Source: Trypanosoma brucei gambiense DAL972
Taxonomy: Eukaryota; Euglenozoa; Kinetoplastea; Trypanosomatida; Trypanosomatidae
Assembly: GCF_000210295.1 (NCBI RefSeq)
Contig: NC_026744.1
Span: 3,038,001-3,102,000, forward strand
Reading direction: 5' to 3'
Length of the DNA: 64,000 bases
A model generated the notes under the pieces. That model saw only the letters and a program-made list of their open reading frames with translations, had not been told where the DNA came from and searched no databases. The number at the start of each line of letters is the position of its first letter. The stretch's first letter is position 1. This document shows positions 8,915 to 19,139 of the stretch, one piece after another. A program made the position numbers and the translations under genes.

Positions 8915-10578
8915 GATCGCTGACACGTCATCGAATGATGAGCGAAATGGAGGGACTGACGACTCCCGTGATTGGCTGTATGGAAGGCCCTTCTCTTTTT
9001 GTCTTTTCTTTCACTGATAGGGGTACGCAACTTACGTGCTTTTTTCCTCTTTTTTTTTCTTGGTGATGAGCACCGTTCCTGGTCTGTTCTCTCGTCCTTA
9101 AATTATTTTTTCCGTTCGGCCTCCCACTACTACCTACTCGTGTCGTTTGCTCGTTTATCTGTTCAACGGACCCCTGTAACTGAGCAGCTGCAGAACCAGG
9201 GACAGAGGGAACGGAAGGCGGAGGCATGGGGTGGTAGAAGAAACTGCGCTCTCTACGATGCTTTTGTGTCCCTGAGTTTTTTGTCGTTTAAAAACTACTG
9301 CAACAATTCCCCCCTTTTTTCTTTCCTTGTGCTTCCACAATTCGCCAATATTTTTGTTCAGGCGAAGGTAAACGCCGTAAGTAGTTCAAAGGCGACTACT
9401 CGAAGGGAAAGGGGAGGTAAGTACCTCTGAAGAAAGACTGGCGGTGGTTAAGTGAGGGGAGCGAAGGAATGTGCCATAGGTGAGGACGCTGTAGCTGAGG
9501 TGACATAAGGTAGCAGTTAGAGTATTCGGCACAGGGGGTTGGACTTCCCATTTACGTTTTGTTTGTGTGCCTTCCCGAAGATGTCACTGATGCATGTGCT
9601 TTGCTGGTGGCATCGCCATTTTGTAGGTACTACGATCCTGAAGCTGGTTGGCGTCGATTGGAGTACCCTTACTCCCGGTGGTCTCAAGGTGTGAGTACGG
9701 CGGTGTTAGGTGTCTCGAATAGCTTGCCCGTAGAGAGGCTATGCTTGTTAATAAAATTAAGAAGTGGTGCAACTTCAGTTGCCAATAGCACAGGCGACAC
9801 TTGGTGTAGAGCAGTGGAAAAGAAGGATGAAAATATCCCTGAGTGTGTCGACATGCAGGTATGTGTTGGACCCAAGTGGTTAACTTTGCACGGACGAAGA
9901 GGCAAGGGGAAGGAATTTGCATGATGTGTTCTGAGGGATGAACCAAGGAATGAGTAAAAGTACGCGCGGTGGATTGGGTGCTGGTCAGCAGGCGATGCAA
10001 GAGGAGCTTCAAGTGGGAATTTGTTCGCTATTTCTTCGTACTTTTGTCTTGTATCGTTTGTAGTCTCATGTGGCTGGTTGGCAGGCTGCACCGCCGATTT
10101 GAACAAGGGCTCTGCGCTTGTGTGTACACATGCCCATAAACTTACATTTACATTTACTGATTTGTGTTTTCCAGTAGCCTCAGAGTGGGTTGTGGGGGCA
10201 CCTTTCCACTGTAACTTGAGTAGTTGCAGCCTCTTAGTGTTGTGTTGCTGTAAAGTCATACTTACTGCTATTTATTTCTGTCTTTCTTTCTGTCCTGTGC
10301 TGCTTTTCATCGTTCCACGGGAGGTGCATTAGCACAAGCAAGTGAAATAATCAGCAATAACACCACTGTCAAAGGATTAGTAGTAAATAAACGCAAGTCC
10401 TGGAGCTACTTGTTTTTCTCGTACCTCTTTCCCCCTTTGTCGTTACCTGTTCTTGTTTTCATTTGGTTACACAGGAGAGACCGCTTACGACCTGTACCAC
10501 TGCAAGTGGTCTAATAGGCGCTTGTTTACCCGAATTTATTGTCATTTTCATCTGCTGTGATTTGCTTCCCGCCTTCAC
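8915..10578. other. Long intergenic region without a supported gene
   Basis: 1.66 kb between RPS29 and the coiled-coil gene. Frames at 8972-9430 and 9559-9924 begin with TTG, not ATG, and have no recognisable domain. The T/C-rich stretch at about 10409-10468 followed by AG at 10473-10474 is a good splice-acceptor candidate for the next gene. No tRNA or other RNA gene was recognised. Confidence 0.55.
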
Positions 10579-12555
10579 ATGCCTGACAGCGAGGGTGCAG
10601 CTTCCATTCACGATGAGCGTCCTTCTGAAGTTCCAGAGGGCGGCTCTCCACTCGGTGAAGCAGCTATCACTTCAATGGCTAACGGCCATTCCAAGGTGAA
10701 GAGACGACGGATTCTTCAAAGGGAGATAGACAAATTCCGGCAGCAGAGTATTGAAAACGCGAAACAAACTGTAAGCAGAATAAAGGCGAGCGAAGTCGAG
10801 GTGAAGAGACGACGTGAACAGGATGCCGAGACGAGGGCAAAAAGGGCTGAAGATGTGAAGAAATCTTTGGAGGAGGAGCGTCTTTTTCTACAAAAGGTGC
10901 GTGAAAGGGAGGAGCAACGCAAGGTTGCCCAGGTTAAACTCCTTCGGACAAGCACTCCGCCACGCGAAGAGGTTAGAAGACGCATCGAGGAAGACCGCAG
11001 GAAAAACCGAGAGCGTGTACAAGCTGAGAGTGAGAAACTTCTGGCTGCTGCACGTGAGGAGGAGGAGAGGCGAAGGGAAATGATCCTTAAGAGGAAGCAA
11101 GAGGAGGAGGAGGCCCCACGGAAACAGCGAAACGCTGAGCTGGAAAGGAAGGCAAAGGAGCTTGAGAACCTCAAGAAATCGTTGGAAAGGGACCGCCAGG
11201 CTATTCGGAAAGCACGTGAGGAGGAGGAGCGACGCAAAGCGCGGGAGGTGCGGATACTTCGCAGGATTGAAAAAGACTGGTGCGCGGAGGCTGTGAAAGA
11301 GTCTTTGGAGCATCGGCGAAAGATCAAAGAGCGTGTACAAGCTGAGAGTGAGAAACTTCTGGCTGCTGCACGTGAGGAGGAGGAGAGGCGAATGGAGATG
11401 ATCCTTAAGAGGAAGCAAGGTGAGGAGGATGGCCCACGACGGGTGCAAGAGTCTGAGCTTGAGAAGCAAAGGAAGGCAAAGGAGCTTGAGAACCTCAAGA
11501 AATCGTTGGAAGAGGAGCGTCTTTTTCTCAGAAAGATGCGCGAAGAGGAGGAGCAACGCAAGGTTGCCCAGGTTAAACTCCTTCGGACAAGCACTCCGCC
11601 ACGCGAAGAGGTTAGAAGACGCATCGAGGAAGACCGCAGGAAAAACCGAGAGCGTGTACAAGCTGAGAGTGAGAAACTTCTGGCTGCTGCACGTGAGGAG
11701 GAGGAGAGGCGAAGGAAGATGATCCTTCAGAAAAAACAAGGGGAGGAGGAGGCCCCACGGAAACAGCGAAACGCTGAGCTGGAAAGGAAGGCAAAGGAGC
11801 TTGAGAACCTCAAGAAATCGTTGGAAAGGGACCGCCAGGCTATTCGGAAAGCACGTGAGGAGGAGGAGCAACGCAAGGTTGCCCAGGTTAAACTCCTTCG
11901 GACAAGCACTCCGCCACGCGAAGAGGTTAGAAGACGCATCGAGGAAGACCGCAGGAAAAACCGAGAGCGTGTACAAGCTGAGAGTGAGAAACTTCTGGCT
12001 GCTGCACGTGAGGAGGAGGAGAGGCGAATGGAGATGATCCTTAAGAGGAAGCAAGGTGAGGAGGATGGCCCACGACGGGTGCAAGAGTCTGAGCTTGAGA
12101 AGCAAAGGAAGGCAAAGGAGCTTGAGAACCTCAAGAGGCGTCTGGAGAAGGATCGTCTTGCCCTCCAGAAGATTCGTAAGGAGGACGACAGCGTTGACGA
12201 GACCGCAATGGCGGAGAATGGAATCGTGGAACTGCTTGAAGTCGCCCACGCTGTCGTCGAGGAAGGGGAAAAGGTTCTGCTGCAAAGAAAGCATACCACC
12301 AGGGAGGTCAGCACACCGAGGCGCATGGAAGTGGAGAAGAAGAAAGCGAAGGCAGTGGAGGATATAAAGAAAGCCCTTGAGGAAGAGCGCTTGGCTCGGC
12401 AGAAGGAACGTGAGCAGGAGGTCCAACGCAAGGCGGAGCAGGTTCGACTGTTACGCGAGAAGATGAAGCAGCGACGCGAGGACCTGCTGAGGGCGCAGGA
12501 GGAAAAAAGGAAAAAGGCAGCTGAGGGCATTTGGGAGTTCGTGCCCGTTTCGTAG
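10579..12555 (+). CDS. Glu/Arg/Lys-rich coiled-coil protein with ~106-residue internal repeats
   Basis: 658 residues starting MPDSEGAAS. After the first 40 residues almost the whole protein is charged, predicted alpha-helical coiled coil, similar in composition to trichohyalin. A block containing RVQAESEKLLAAAREEEERR occurs four times (DNA starts near 11013, 11331, 11652 and 11967, spaced 318, 321 and 315 bases). Other modules (VAQVKLLRTSTPPREEVRRR; AKELENLKKSLE with either RDRQAIRKAREEEE or EERLFLRKMREEEE) are shuffled between the copies. The repeats are close at DNA level, implying recent duplication or unequal exchange. Such proteins in trypanosomes are often cytoskeletal, but nothing here points to a particular structure. 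Function unknown. Confidence 0.8.
   Translation: MPDSEGAASIHDERPSEVPEGGSPLGEAAITSMANGHSKVKRRRILQREIDKFRQQSIENAKQTVSRIKASEVEVKRRREQDAETRAKRAEDVKKSLEEERLFLQKVREREEQRKVAQVKLLRTSTPPREEVRRRIEEDRRKNRERVQAESEKLLAAAREEEERRREMILKRKQEEEEAPRKQRNAELERKAKELENLKKSLERDRQAIRKAREEEERRKAREVRILRRIEKDWCAEAVKESLEHRRKIKERVQAESEKLLAAAREEEERRMEMILKRKQGEEDGPRRVQESELEKQRKAKELENLKKSLEEERLFLRKMREEEEQRKVAQVKLLRTSTPPREEVRRRIEEDRRKNRERVQAESEKLLAAAREEEERRRKMILQKKQGEEEAPRKQRNAELERKAKELENLKKSLERDRQAIRKAREEEEQRKVAQVKLLRTSTPPREEVRRRIEEDRRKNRERVQAESEKLLAAAREEEERRMEMILKRKQGEEDGPRRVQESELEKQRKAKELENLKRRLEKDRLALQKIRKEDDSVDETAMAENGIVELLEVAHAVVEEGEKVLLQRKHTTREVSTPRRMEVEKKKAKAVEDIKKALEEERLARQKEREQEVQRKAEQVRLLREKMKQRREDLLRAQEEKRKKAAEGIWEFVPVS
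10970..12035 (+). repeat. Intragenic tandem repeats of about 318 bp, four imperfect copies
   Basis: The segment from GCGTGTAC onward recurs at 11013, 11331, 11652 and 11967 with 315-321-base spacing. All spacings are multiples of three, so the frame is kept. Copies differ mainly by exchange of short modules rather than by scattered point changes. Confidence 0.8.
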
Positions 12556-14675
12556 AATATCTTCCGTTCGTACTCTCGTGAATGTTGGGACGCTTTCTCG
12601 TTTTATCTTTGCTTTTTCTACTTGCTTTATCCACACTTTCTTTCCATGGGTGGATATTCCTTTTTATTTTTGTGCGGTGGTCTAAAAAGATGTTGAGTGG
12701 GAAAAGTTGCTGTTATTACTGAAAGTATATGTTTATGTTGAAACAAAAAAAAGAGGCAACAATTAAAATGTCTCATTTTTTCCATGAAGGCCTCTTTTAC
12801 GAGAAGAAAGGATATATAACTGACGGTTGAGGTCGTGTGTCTCAACCCCGGACAGTTTCTGTTTTTTGTTTTTACTCCCTTTTTGGTCACCAACGTGATC
12901 ATTGTATCTGCTCGTCGTTGGTGCCGTGATGATAAGAATACGTTTAGGTGATGCGAAGCACGATGTAGGGAAGATGTGGTGGTGGCTGCGCTTGTATATG
13001 GACGTTGGATTGAGGTTTTGCCGAATATACATATTTTTTTTTCTACCGTTGCCCCCCCCCCTCACCACCACTTCTGAAATCTTGGGAAGGCGAAAGTGTG
13101 AAGTGTTTGAGAAGTGGAGGATTGTGCCATGACAGGCTTGTAATTTTGCGGTAGCCACGGCAGGTGAGTTGCTGCTGTGGGCGTGGGCGTGTGTATATTG
13201 CTCGTACAATTGTTCTCTTGTTATTTTACGTGAGAGCATCTGCAGAGCACTAGCTCACGTCCAAGCTTCTTCACTCCATGTAATGCTTAAGTTTTAATTT
13301 CACTCTTTTTTCTTTGTCAAAACCTACCCTGTTTTCACACGTCTTTACGCATCTCTTCCTTCTTTTCGAATTCGGTGTAATTTGTCTGTGTTGCTGTTTT
13401 ACCTTCTTTTGGGGAATTACTTCTCAAATAACTAAGCAGGGAAGGAGGAGACAACATGAGGAAAGAACTCTGCAGGGCAAATGTGTAGAATCTCTGTTAT
13501 ACGTACGCCAAAAGATTTGTTCGTACAGAGTCAGAGGGGGTGATGATAAATTTTCTTGAAGATAGAGGAGAGTTAATGCATTTTTCATTTCATCCCTTTC
13601 CTTTTTCATCCCTCGTTTTTTCTCCTATTTGATGTTTTCCATGTTTTCCTCCGCGGTGTTTCCGTAGCCGAACATGTCGTGTGGTGTGTGAAGGGGTGCG
13701 ATCCTTTTCCCCATCATCAACAATGAAACAAGAGGAATGTGAAAAAGATAGGTGAAAGAACAGAGAGGAAAAGGGTGAGAAAACTGTGAGGGGGGCCGTT
13801 TGGGCCAAGCAGCCCGTCTCATCGTGCCTTTCACACCTATCGAATGTGGTGGTGTGCCCCCTATCTTTTCTGTTTCTGTAAGGGGAATCTGACGGTACCC
13901 CCCTCTCTCTCTCTCTCTGTATGTGTGTGTGTAATTTCCTTTTGCCCTGCTTCCTGCGCCACAGCGGCCTCGAGGTATAACTGAGCGTGATGTCTCTGCC
14001 TTCCCCTAGGCGGGGTCGGATGTAACTTTATGTGGAGAAAGAGATAGCCGATCGAGTGATTTTGAAAGAAAAGAAGCCTTACCTCCATGTCTCGGAATTA
14101 GGGATGTGCCTGTACACGTATCTATGTATTTAAATGTAGTTGTGTTTAACATGGAGGGAAGAAGAGGAGGGAACAATGAAAGGACAGCAGACGGTGAGGG
14201 TAATGTGACACAATGTGATTGTAGGCACTCACTTGTACGGTAAGTGGAAGTGTTAGGTAGCAGATACGGATAAACATTTGCTGCCGGAGGAAGCAGTTTG
14301 GGGTTGTGGTGACTTTTCTTCTTTCTTTCTATTTTTTCTCTATTTTGCTGTTGTGGTTGTCAATGAAAAATGGTAGGAGAAGGTGCCGCTGCGCGCACTT
14401 TTTTGTTTCTCTTGTTATTTGGCTTTCAGATTTTATACCATATCTGTACTCTCACTGTAGCGGTTGCCTGTATTCTGTTGCACGCCCTGTGGCACAAAGT
14501 CGCCCAAAACAACGGGAAACATTGCTTTGTGCATGCTACGGACGGGTAAAGTTTCGATAATACCATTTCGTACCTCACTGTTCCGTAAGCTTCAGGCACA
14601 GCCACGAGGATATTTGACACCTATCATTTTTTTTATATTTCTTCTTTTTTTTCCAATTTCAAAAGCGTCAACTTC
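12556..14675. other. Longest intergenic region, no supported gene
   Basis: 2.1 kb with only short frames lacking ATG starts or recognisable domains. It contains a CT dinucleotide run near 13902-13918 and several T-rich tracts. The tract at about 14622-14660 followed by AG at 14664-14665 is a candidate acceptor for the next gene and would leave a leader of only about 10 bases. No RNA gene was recognised by eye. Confidence 0.5.
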
Positions 14676-16778
14676 ATGAGGAATGCGATAGCAGATGCGA
14701 CGAGCAGCCACTTGGAAGGACCCACCACTCTTGTGTTTGTCTATGGTACTCTCCAGCGTGGAGAGAACAACTACCCCTGGTGGTTGGCCAACCCACGGCA
14801 TGCCGCCTTCATTACTGTGGCGATAACTAGGAGGCGGTATCCATTATTTGTCAATCTGCTTCCTGGGAGCAGTTCCTGTTCGCCCTGTTTACTCAACCTT
14901 CCGGAAGAAGGGGAGGAAGATTTTCCCGAAGGTAGTTTTGCAGGTGTTGATAGTGACGGTCGTGTGACGGCGCATCATGTCGTGGGTGAATTGTTTGCGG
15001 TCACGGAAACTATGAAACGGTGGCTTGATGTGCTGGAGGACGTGGAAACAGGGTTATATAGCGTTGGTACCATAGATGTTGTTCCCCTCGACAACGCGCA
15101 GTTTGTAGAGAGAGTACTGCTTGTCGGGGAGGGCGAGGCGATACGTGCGCTGGTTTACTTCCGTGAAAGGGATTATTCAGAGGACTGGAGGAGCCCTAGT
15201 CCCAAGTGCGGCTCGACGTTGTTGAGGCGATTTTCAGCATCGGAATGCGTGCGGATTTATGGTCACCGTTTCACTGGGTCGCCTGCCCACCTCCGGGGGG
15301 CGGTGGGGTTGAGGGAAGGCCTTGAGCGGATTGGTCACCGGAGTCCCACAGCTACCCCCGTCAACCCGAAGCCCATCGTACTATTCATTATTGACGGGAT
15401 TGGGGACGTCTCATATCCGGGGTTGGGTCACCGCACCCCTCTTGAGGTCGTCTCCGGTTGTCCCTCCCGTGGCGAGGGTAGTGGCGGCACTGGTCAAGGC
15501 GACGATGAAACATTCGATAAATTTGTAGCCCCTGGAATCAATGTGGTGACACGACATGGTGTCAGTGGTGTCATGGATGTTTTTGAAGCTGGTGTCACTT
15601 GCGGCAGCGATACGGCACACTTGTCAATTTTCGGCTATCCCCCCCAGCAGTATTACAGGGGTCGCGGAGCATATGAAGCCTTGGGAGCGGGGTTACACCT
15701 CGATGAGGGTGATATCGCCTTCAAATGTAATTTTTCTGTTTTAGATGAGAACACAGGCATCGTGCTGAAGCGGCGCTGTGATCGCGACTTCACACGTGAG
15801 GGGCCAATTCTTTGCGAGTTCCTTGACGGTGTGGTCGTTGAAGTCGAGCCCGAACACGAGATAGGCGAAGTGAAGACCCACACGCTGAAGGTGCGCTACG
15901 CGACAGAGCACCGCTGCGGTGTGGCCATCACTGGTAACGGCCTCTCACATAAGATCACAGGGACAGACCCTCTCGCTGATGATCGTCCGCTGCTTCACTG
16001 CAAACCGACTGTGCCACCTGGCCACGAGGAGTACGAGGCGGCACTTTACACTAGCCGTGTTGTCAATGCGGCATCGGAGCGTGTGAACGAGTTACTGCGG
16101 TGCCACCCAATTAACGAAACCCGGCGCGTAGAAGGGAAACAAGTTGCAAATATTGTTCTTTTCCGCGGTGCCTCAAACAAGGGATGGGTTCCACCGTTTA
16201 CGGTACGCCATGGACTTAACGGCTTCATCGTGAGTCCCACATGCATCATAAAAGGATTAGGCATCTGTTGTGGACTAAGCTCTGTGGATGCGGAGGGGGC
16301 TACTGGCGATTGGCACACAAATGTCAACGCCAAAGTGGATGCCGTACTAAAGGAACTGGGAGTTGCGAATTTGGTGGAGAAAGGTAGCGGTGATAATACC
16401 GAAGAAATCACTGCATCTCCATACAATTTTGCTGTGCTCCATGTGAAGGGTGTCGATGACGCTGGGCATGAGTGCAGTTTAACGCACAAATTGGTGATGC
16501 TGAAGAAGTGTGGTGATGCCATGCAGCGGTTGTGGGATGCCCTTCCCACCGGAAGCACAATGGTAGTGTTGGCAGACCATTCCACACCAATTTCTCTAGG
16601 GGACCACAGCTGTGAACCGGTGCCCGTTTCTCTGGCAACTAAGGGGTCTGAAATCACGGATGGTGTGCAGTTCTATAGCGAGGTCGAATGTGTTGCAGGA
16701 GCTCTCGGACGGTTCCGCGGTGAGGTTCTAATGGACGTTGTCAAGCGTGCGCACCATTGGTATCACTACCGCCAGTAA
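14676..16778 (+). CDS. AIG2-like cyclotransferase domain fused to archaeal-type phosphoglycerate mutase
   Basis: 700 residues from a clear ATG. Residues about 18-170 match the AIG2/gamma-glutamyl cyclotransferase fold: the substrate-loop motif YGTLQRG (23-29), VVGELF with the expected catalytic Glu at about 105, then LDVLEDVETGLY. After a linker, residues about 232-700 match the cofactor-independent phosphoglycerate mutase of archaeal (ApgM) type in the alkaline phosphatase superfamily. Visible there are IIDGIGD (metal Asp about 240), TCGSDTAHLSIFGYPP (nucleophile Ser about 311), GATGDWHTN, KGVDDAGHECS and ADHSTPISLGDHSCEPVPV (Asp/His about 634-635). Both active sites look intact. T. brucei glycolysis uses a different, plant-like cofactor-independent mutase, as far as I recall, so this protein probably does something else. 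No glycosomal C-terminal SKL-type signal is present (it ends YHYRQ). Confidence 0.88.
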   Translation: MRNAIADATSSHLEGPTTLVFVYGTLQRGENNYPWWLANPRHAAFITVAITRRRYPLFVNLLPGSSSCSPCLLNLPEEGEEDFPEGSFAGVDSDGRVTAHHVVGELFAVTETMKRWLDVLEDVETGLYSVGTIDVVPLDNAQFVERVLLVGEGEAIRALVYFRERDYSEDWRSPSPKCGSTLLRRFSASECVRIYGHRFTGSPAHLRGAVGLREGLERIGHRSPTATPVNPKPIVLFIIDGIGDVSYPGLGHRTPLEVVSGCPSRGEGSGGTGQGDDETFDKFVAPGINVVTRHGVSGVMDVFEAGVTCGSDTAHLSIFGYPPQQYYRGRGAYEALGAGLHLDEGDIAFKCNFSVLDENTGIVLKRRCDRDFTREGPILCEFLDGVVVEVEPEHEIGEVKTHTLKVRYATEHRCGVAITGNGLSHKITGTDPLADDRPLLHCKPTVPPGHEEYEAALYTSRVVNAASERVNELLRCHPINETRRVEGKQVANIVLFRGASNKGWVPPFTVRHGLNGFIVSPTCIIKGLGICCGLSSVDAEGATGDWHTNVNAKVDAVLKELGVANLVEKGSGDNTEEITASPYNFAVLHVKGVDDAGHECSLTHKLVMLKKCGDAMQRLWDALPTGSTMVVLADHSTPISLGDHSCEPVPVSLATKGSEITDGVQFYSEVECVAGALGRFRGEVLMDVVKRAHHWYHYRQ

Positions 16779-17444
16779 CGGTGCAGCTGCCACAACTAAT
16801 AAGCATGTGGGGGAAGAAAAATTTTCTTCTTGTGGATGCTTATCGGATGCTCATCGCACACCGTTGGAAGAGTCAGGGTCGCTGGGGCGGTGCCTCCCGT
16901 GTAACTTCCACCGCGAGTCGGTTCCTCGTATATACACTCGTAAATACGCTTTCTGTACTGTTTCCCCCTGAATCAGCACCTGTAAGTACTGTAGTTACCG
17001 CCATCTGCCGTCTTCTTTTTCTTATTTCGTGTGACTACTGGTGTTTCCAGCCGGGGGCAACGAGCTTGCTTATATTTTTTTTTGCCAGGAGACTCTTCAG
17101 TAGGGGCGAAGGTTAATCAGGTATAGGAAAGAGAAAGCATATATTCCCTATCTGTTGTTTTGTACTCGATTCCGTGCCGAAGGTGCTAGCAAACTTTAAG
17201 TAAAGCGCGCACTGGTGCTGTTTGCTCCTTTGCCCTCGCGGCCGACGTCACCGTAATAGGAACTGCCCAGGAAGGAGCAGAGATCGGCCTGGGAAGCGTC
17301 AAAATCCCAACCCCAGCGGACTGTTTGCCGAGATGTAAACAACTCTGCGGTGGCAGGGGATGAGAAGATGGGGGCGAGGAGGTTGGCGGAGATGGCAGTA
17401 GTGGTAGTAGAGACAGTAGTTATAATCAACCGCCTAATACTATT
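16779..17444. other. Intergenic region
   Basis: 666 bases. A pyrimidine-rich tract at about 17001-17048 ending in AG at 17049-17050 is the likely acceptor for the cyclin-box gene. No gene or RNA was recognised. Confidence 0.6.
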
Positions 17445-19139
17445 ATGAACGATCTGTCCGCAGTCGGCGACCGCAGCAGCAGCGCAGTGACGGAAGGTAG
17501 TGCAATCTCTAGTGGCTCTGGTGGCACCGCGGCGGCTACAAGCAGCGATTGTACTCCAACTACCTCCCGTGCTCGAAGTGTGGTTCAGGAGCAGCTGTCT
17601 CGGACAACTTCACTTCTTGAAGATGTCCATCCGTGTGTGCAGGCAACTGGTGGTGACCTTGGTAAGGACTCGACGAGTGACCTGGGTTGCCCCTATGCGG
17701 TTACAGTCGGAAGGACGCCCCACCGGGAGCTGGGGCCGCCCCCCTCAGGGGGGGGTTCGTCGACGACGCTAAACACTGGGAATTCTGAAGTTCCTGCGGC
17801 GACGCATCTCCCCCAACAAGGCGGGGAGCATGAACTGAACCTCGATGCGTGCATTCATCCCAAACAAGTGGCCTTTCTCACTGGAATCGGGGAAATGGCA
17901 CGGCAGCATGCTCGTCAGCACAGGCAGCAGAACCGCGCCACCAGGAGACGTGACGACGCCTCGGCATGCAGCAGCTCCTGTTCCGACACAGAACGTCATG
18001 CAGCCCGACTTTCTGTTGGAGCACTGATTAGCGCTGAAGGACAGCGCGTTCGCATGCATCTTGTACAGGCGGCAGCTTCGGCGTCGTCATCTGGTTGCCA
18101 AGCGGACAGCAGTAGCTCCGAAAAACGGAGTTGCGAGGGAATTTGTGGTCGCTATCAGACAGCCTTCAGTCTTTGCACAATTATTTCTGCCTTTCAACCC
18201 CGTAAGGCTTCCTATTGGCAGGATGACCACCTTGTGGAGCCCTATCACGGCGAAAGTTATGGACCCATTGCACAGCGCTCTCGTTTCAATAAAAGCGATG
18301 ACAACAGCGTTAGTGGGGAAAGGGACGATGATGTTAACAGAAGTGGTCCCGCGGCAGACGGTGGCCTTCTGTACAATGCCGCGTCCTCCGCGGAGAACGG
18401 CGACTATAACGATGAGAACTTTGAACCAGCAGACGGCGCACCGAGCGATGTTGCGGATGATGATCGTGCGATGAGATCCTACGGCAAGATGCTGATCCAC
18501 AATGGTTGTCGCAGCGACAATGTCTTTAGTGACGCCTTTTTCCTCGATAAGGGCAACATTACCGGTGGAGAGCGACGCAAGAAGCTGATCGTTTTGCACT
18601 CCTACCGTGCCTCTGTCATCTCTTTTGTTGACAAAAAAGTTCTGAAGAAGGACATCAATAATCACTTCTACGTTCAGCACCCAGAGTTGGAGGTTCGTGA
18701 AATCAAGCTAACTCACATGCGAGCTATACGCACGGATTTGCTGAATCTCGCGTTGGAAGAGAATTCTCCAGTTGAATTAGCCACTGTGGCGTATGCAAAC
18801 TGGTACTTTGAGCGGCTTATCATGCGCGGAATGGTTGGTAAGCGGAACCGTCGTCTTGCACTTGCCGTCTGTCTTTTGTTGGCAATCAAATTTGTCGAGA
18901 CAGGTGATGTACACCGCAAGATACAGTATCTGAAGGCGCGCATTCGGCACGACGACGCATTCAAGGGGGTGACGTGGCAGAAAACACAAGAGTGGGAGTT
19001 CTGTGCGTACGTTGGGCTCGAGTTCACACTTCTTCCTTCCCCCGGAAACCGTGTTGTCGAAACTCACCTGGAGCGGTTACTTGCTCAAGTGAACTTGACA
19101 TCCCAAGAGTATTACAGTAAGAAGTTTGCGTGGCCCTAA
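17445..19139 (+). CDS. Cyclin-box protein, CABLES-like
   Basis: 564 residues starting MNDLSAVGDR. The first 300 residues are low complexity (Ser, Thr, Gly, Asp) without recognisable domains. The C-terminal 220 residues form an all-helical domain with a cyclin box: ELATVAYANWYFERLIMRG, then NRRLALAVCLLLAIKFVE, and WEFCAYVGLEFTLLP near the end. The arrangement, with HPELEVREIKLTHMRAIR just before the box, resembles the C-terminal domain of animal CABLES proteins (CDK5 and ABL substrates) more than the mitotic cyclins. It may bind a cdc2-related kinase. The long disordered N-terminus could carry regulatory phosphosites. Similarity was judged by eye. Confidence 0.7.
   Translation: MNDLSAVGDRSSSAVTEGSAISSGSGGTAAATSSDCTPTTSRARSVVQEQLSRTTSLLEDVHPCVQATGGDLGKDSTSDLGCPYAVTVGRTPHRELGPPPSGGGSSTTLNTGNSEVPAATHLPQQGGEHELNLDACIHPKQVAFLTGIGEMARQHARQHRQQNRATRRRDDASACSSSCSDTERHAARLSVGALISAEGQRVRMHLVQAAASASSSGCQADSSSSEKRSCEGICGRYQTAFSLCTIISAFQPRKASYWQDDHLVEPYHGESYGPIAQRSRFNKSDDNSVSGERDDDVNRSGPAADGGLLYNAASSAENGDYNDENFEPADGAPSDVADDDRAMRSYGKMLIHNGCRSDNVFSDAFFLDKGNITGGERRKKLIVLHSYRASVISFVDKKVLKKDINNHFYVQHPELEVREIKLTHMRAIRTDLLNLALEENSPVELATVAYANWYFERLIMRGMVGKRNRRLALAVCLLLAIKFVETGDVHRKIQYLKARIRHDDAFKGVTWQKTQEWEFCAYVGLEFTLLPSPGNRVVETHLERLLAQVNLTSQEYYSKKFAWP

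Noticed and set aside
8935..9017. C/D-box snoRNA-like arrangement after RPS29 (ATGATGA, then CTGA twice)
   Set aside because: No terminal stem pairs the flanks, no C' box is evident, and the short boxes are expected by chance.
8972..9430. 152-codon frame downstream of RPS29
   Set aside because: It starts with TTG, contains no ATG near the start, and its product is low-complexity Phe/Ser/Leu sequence from pyrimidine-rich DNA.
9559..9924. 121-codon frame in the 9-10 kb spacer
   Set aside because: TTG start, no domain, no clear splice acceptor immediately upstream.
10888..12426. Long minus-strand frame opposite the coiled-coil gene
   Set aside because: It is the complement of a repetitive Glu/Lys/Arg-rich coding sequence, giving an artificial Leu/Ser/Phe-rich product; several such frames overlap here.
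13533..13541. GTGATGATA resembling a snoRNA C box
   Set aside because: No CTGA box within the expected distance and no terminal stem.
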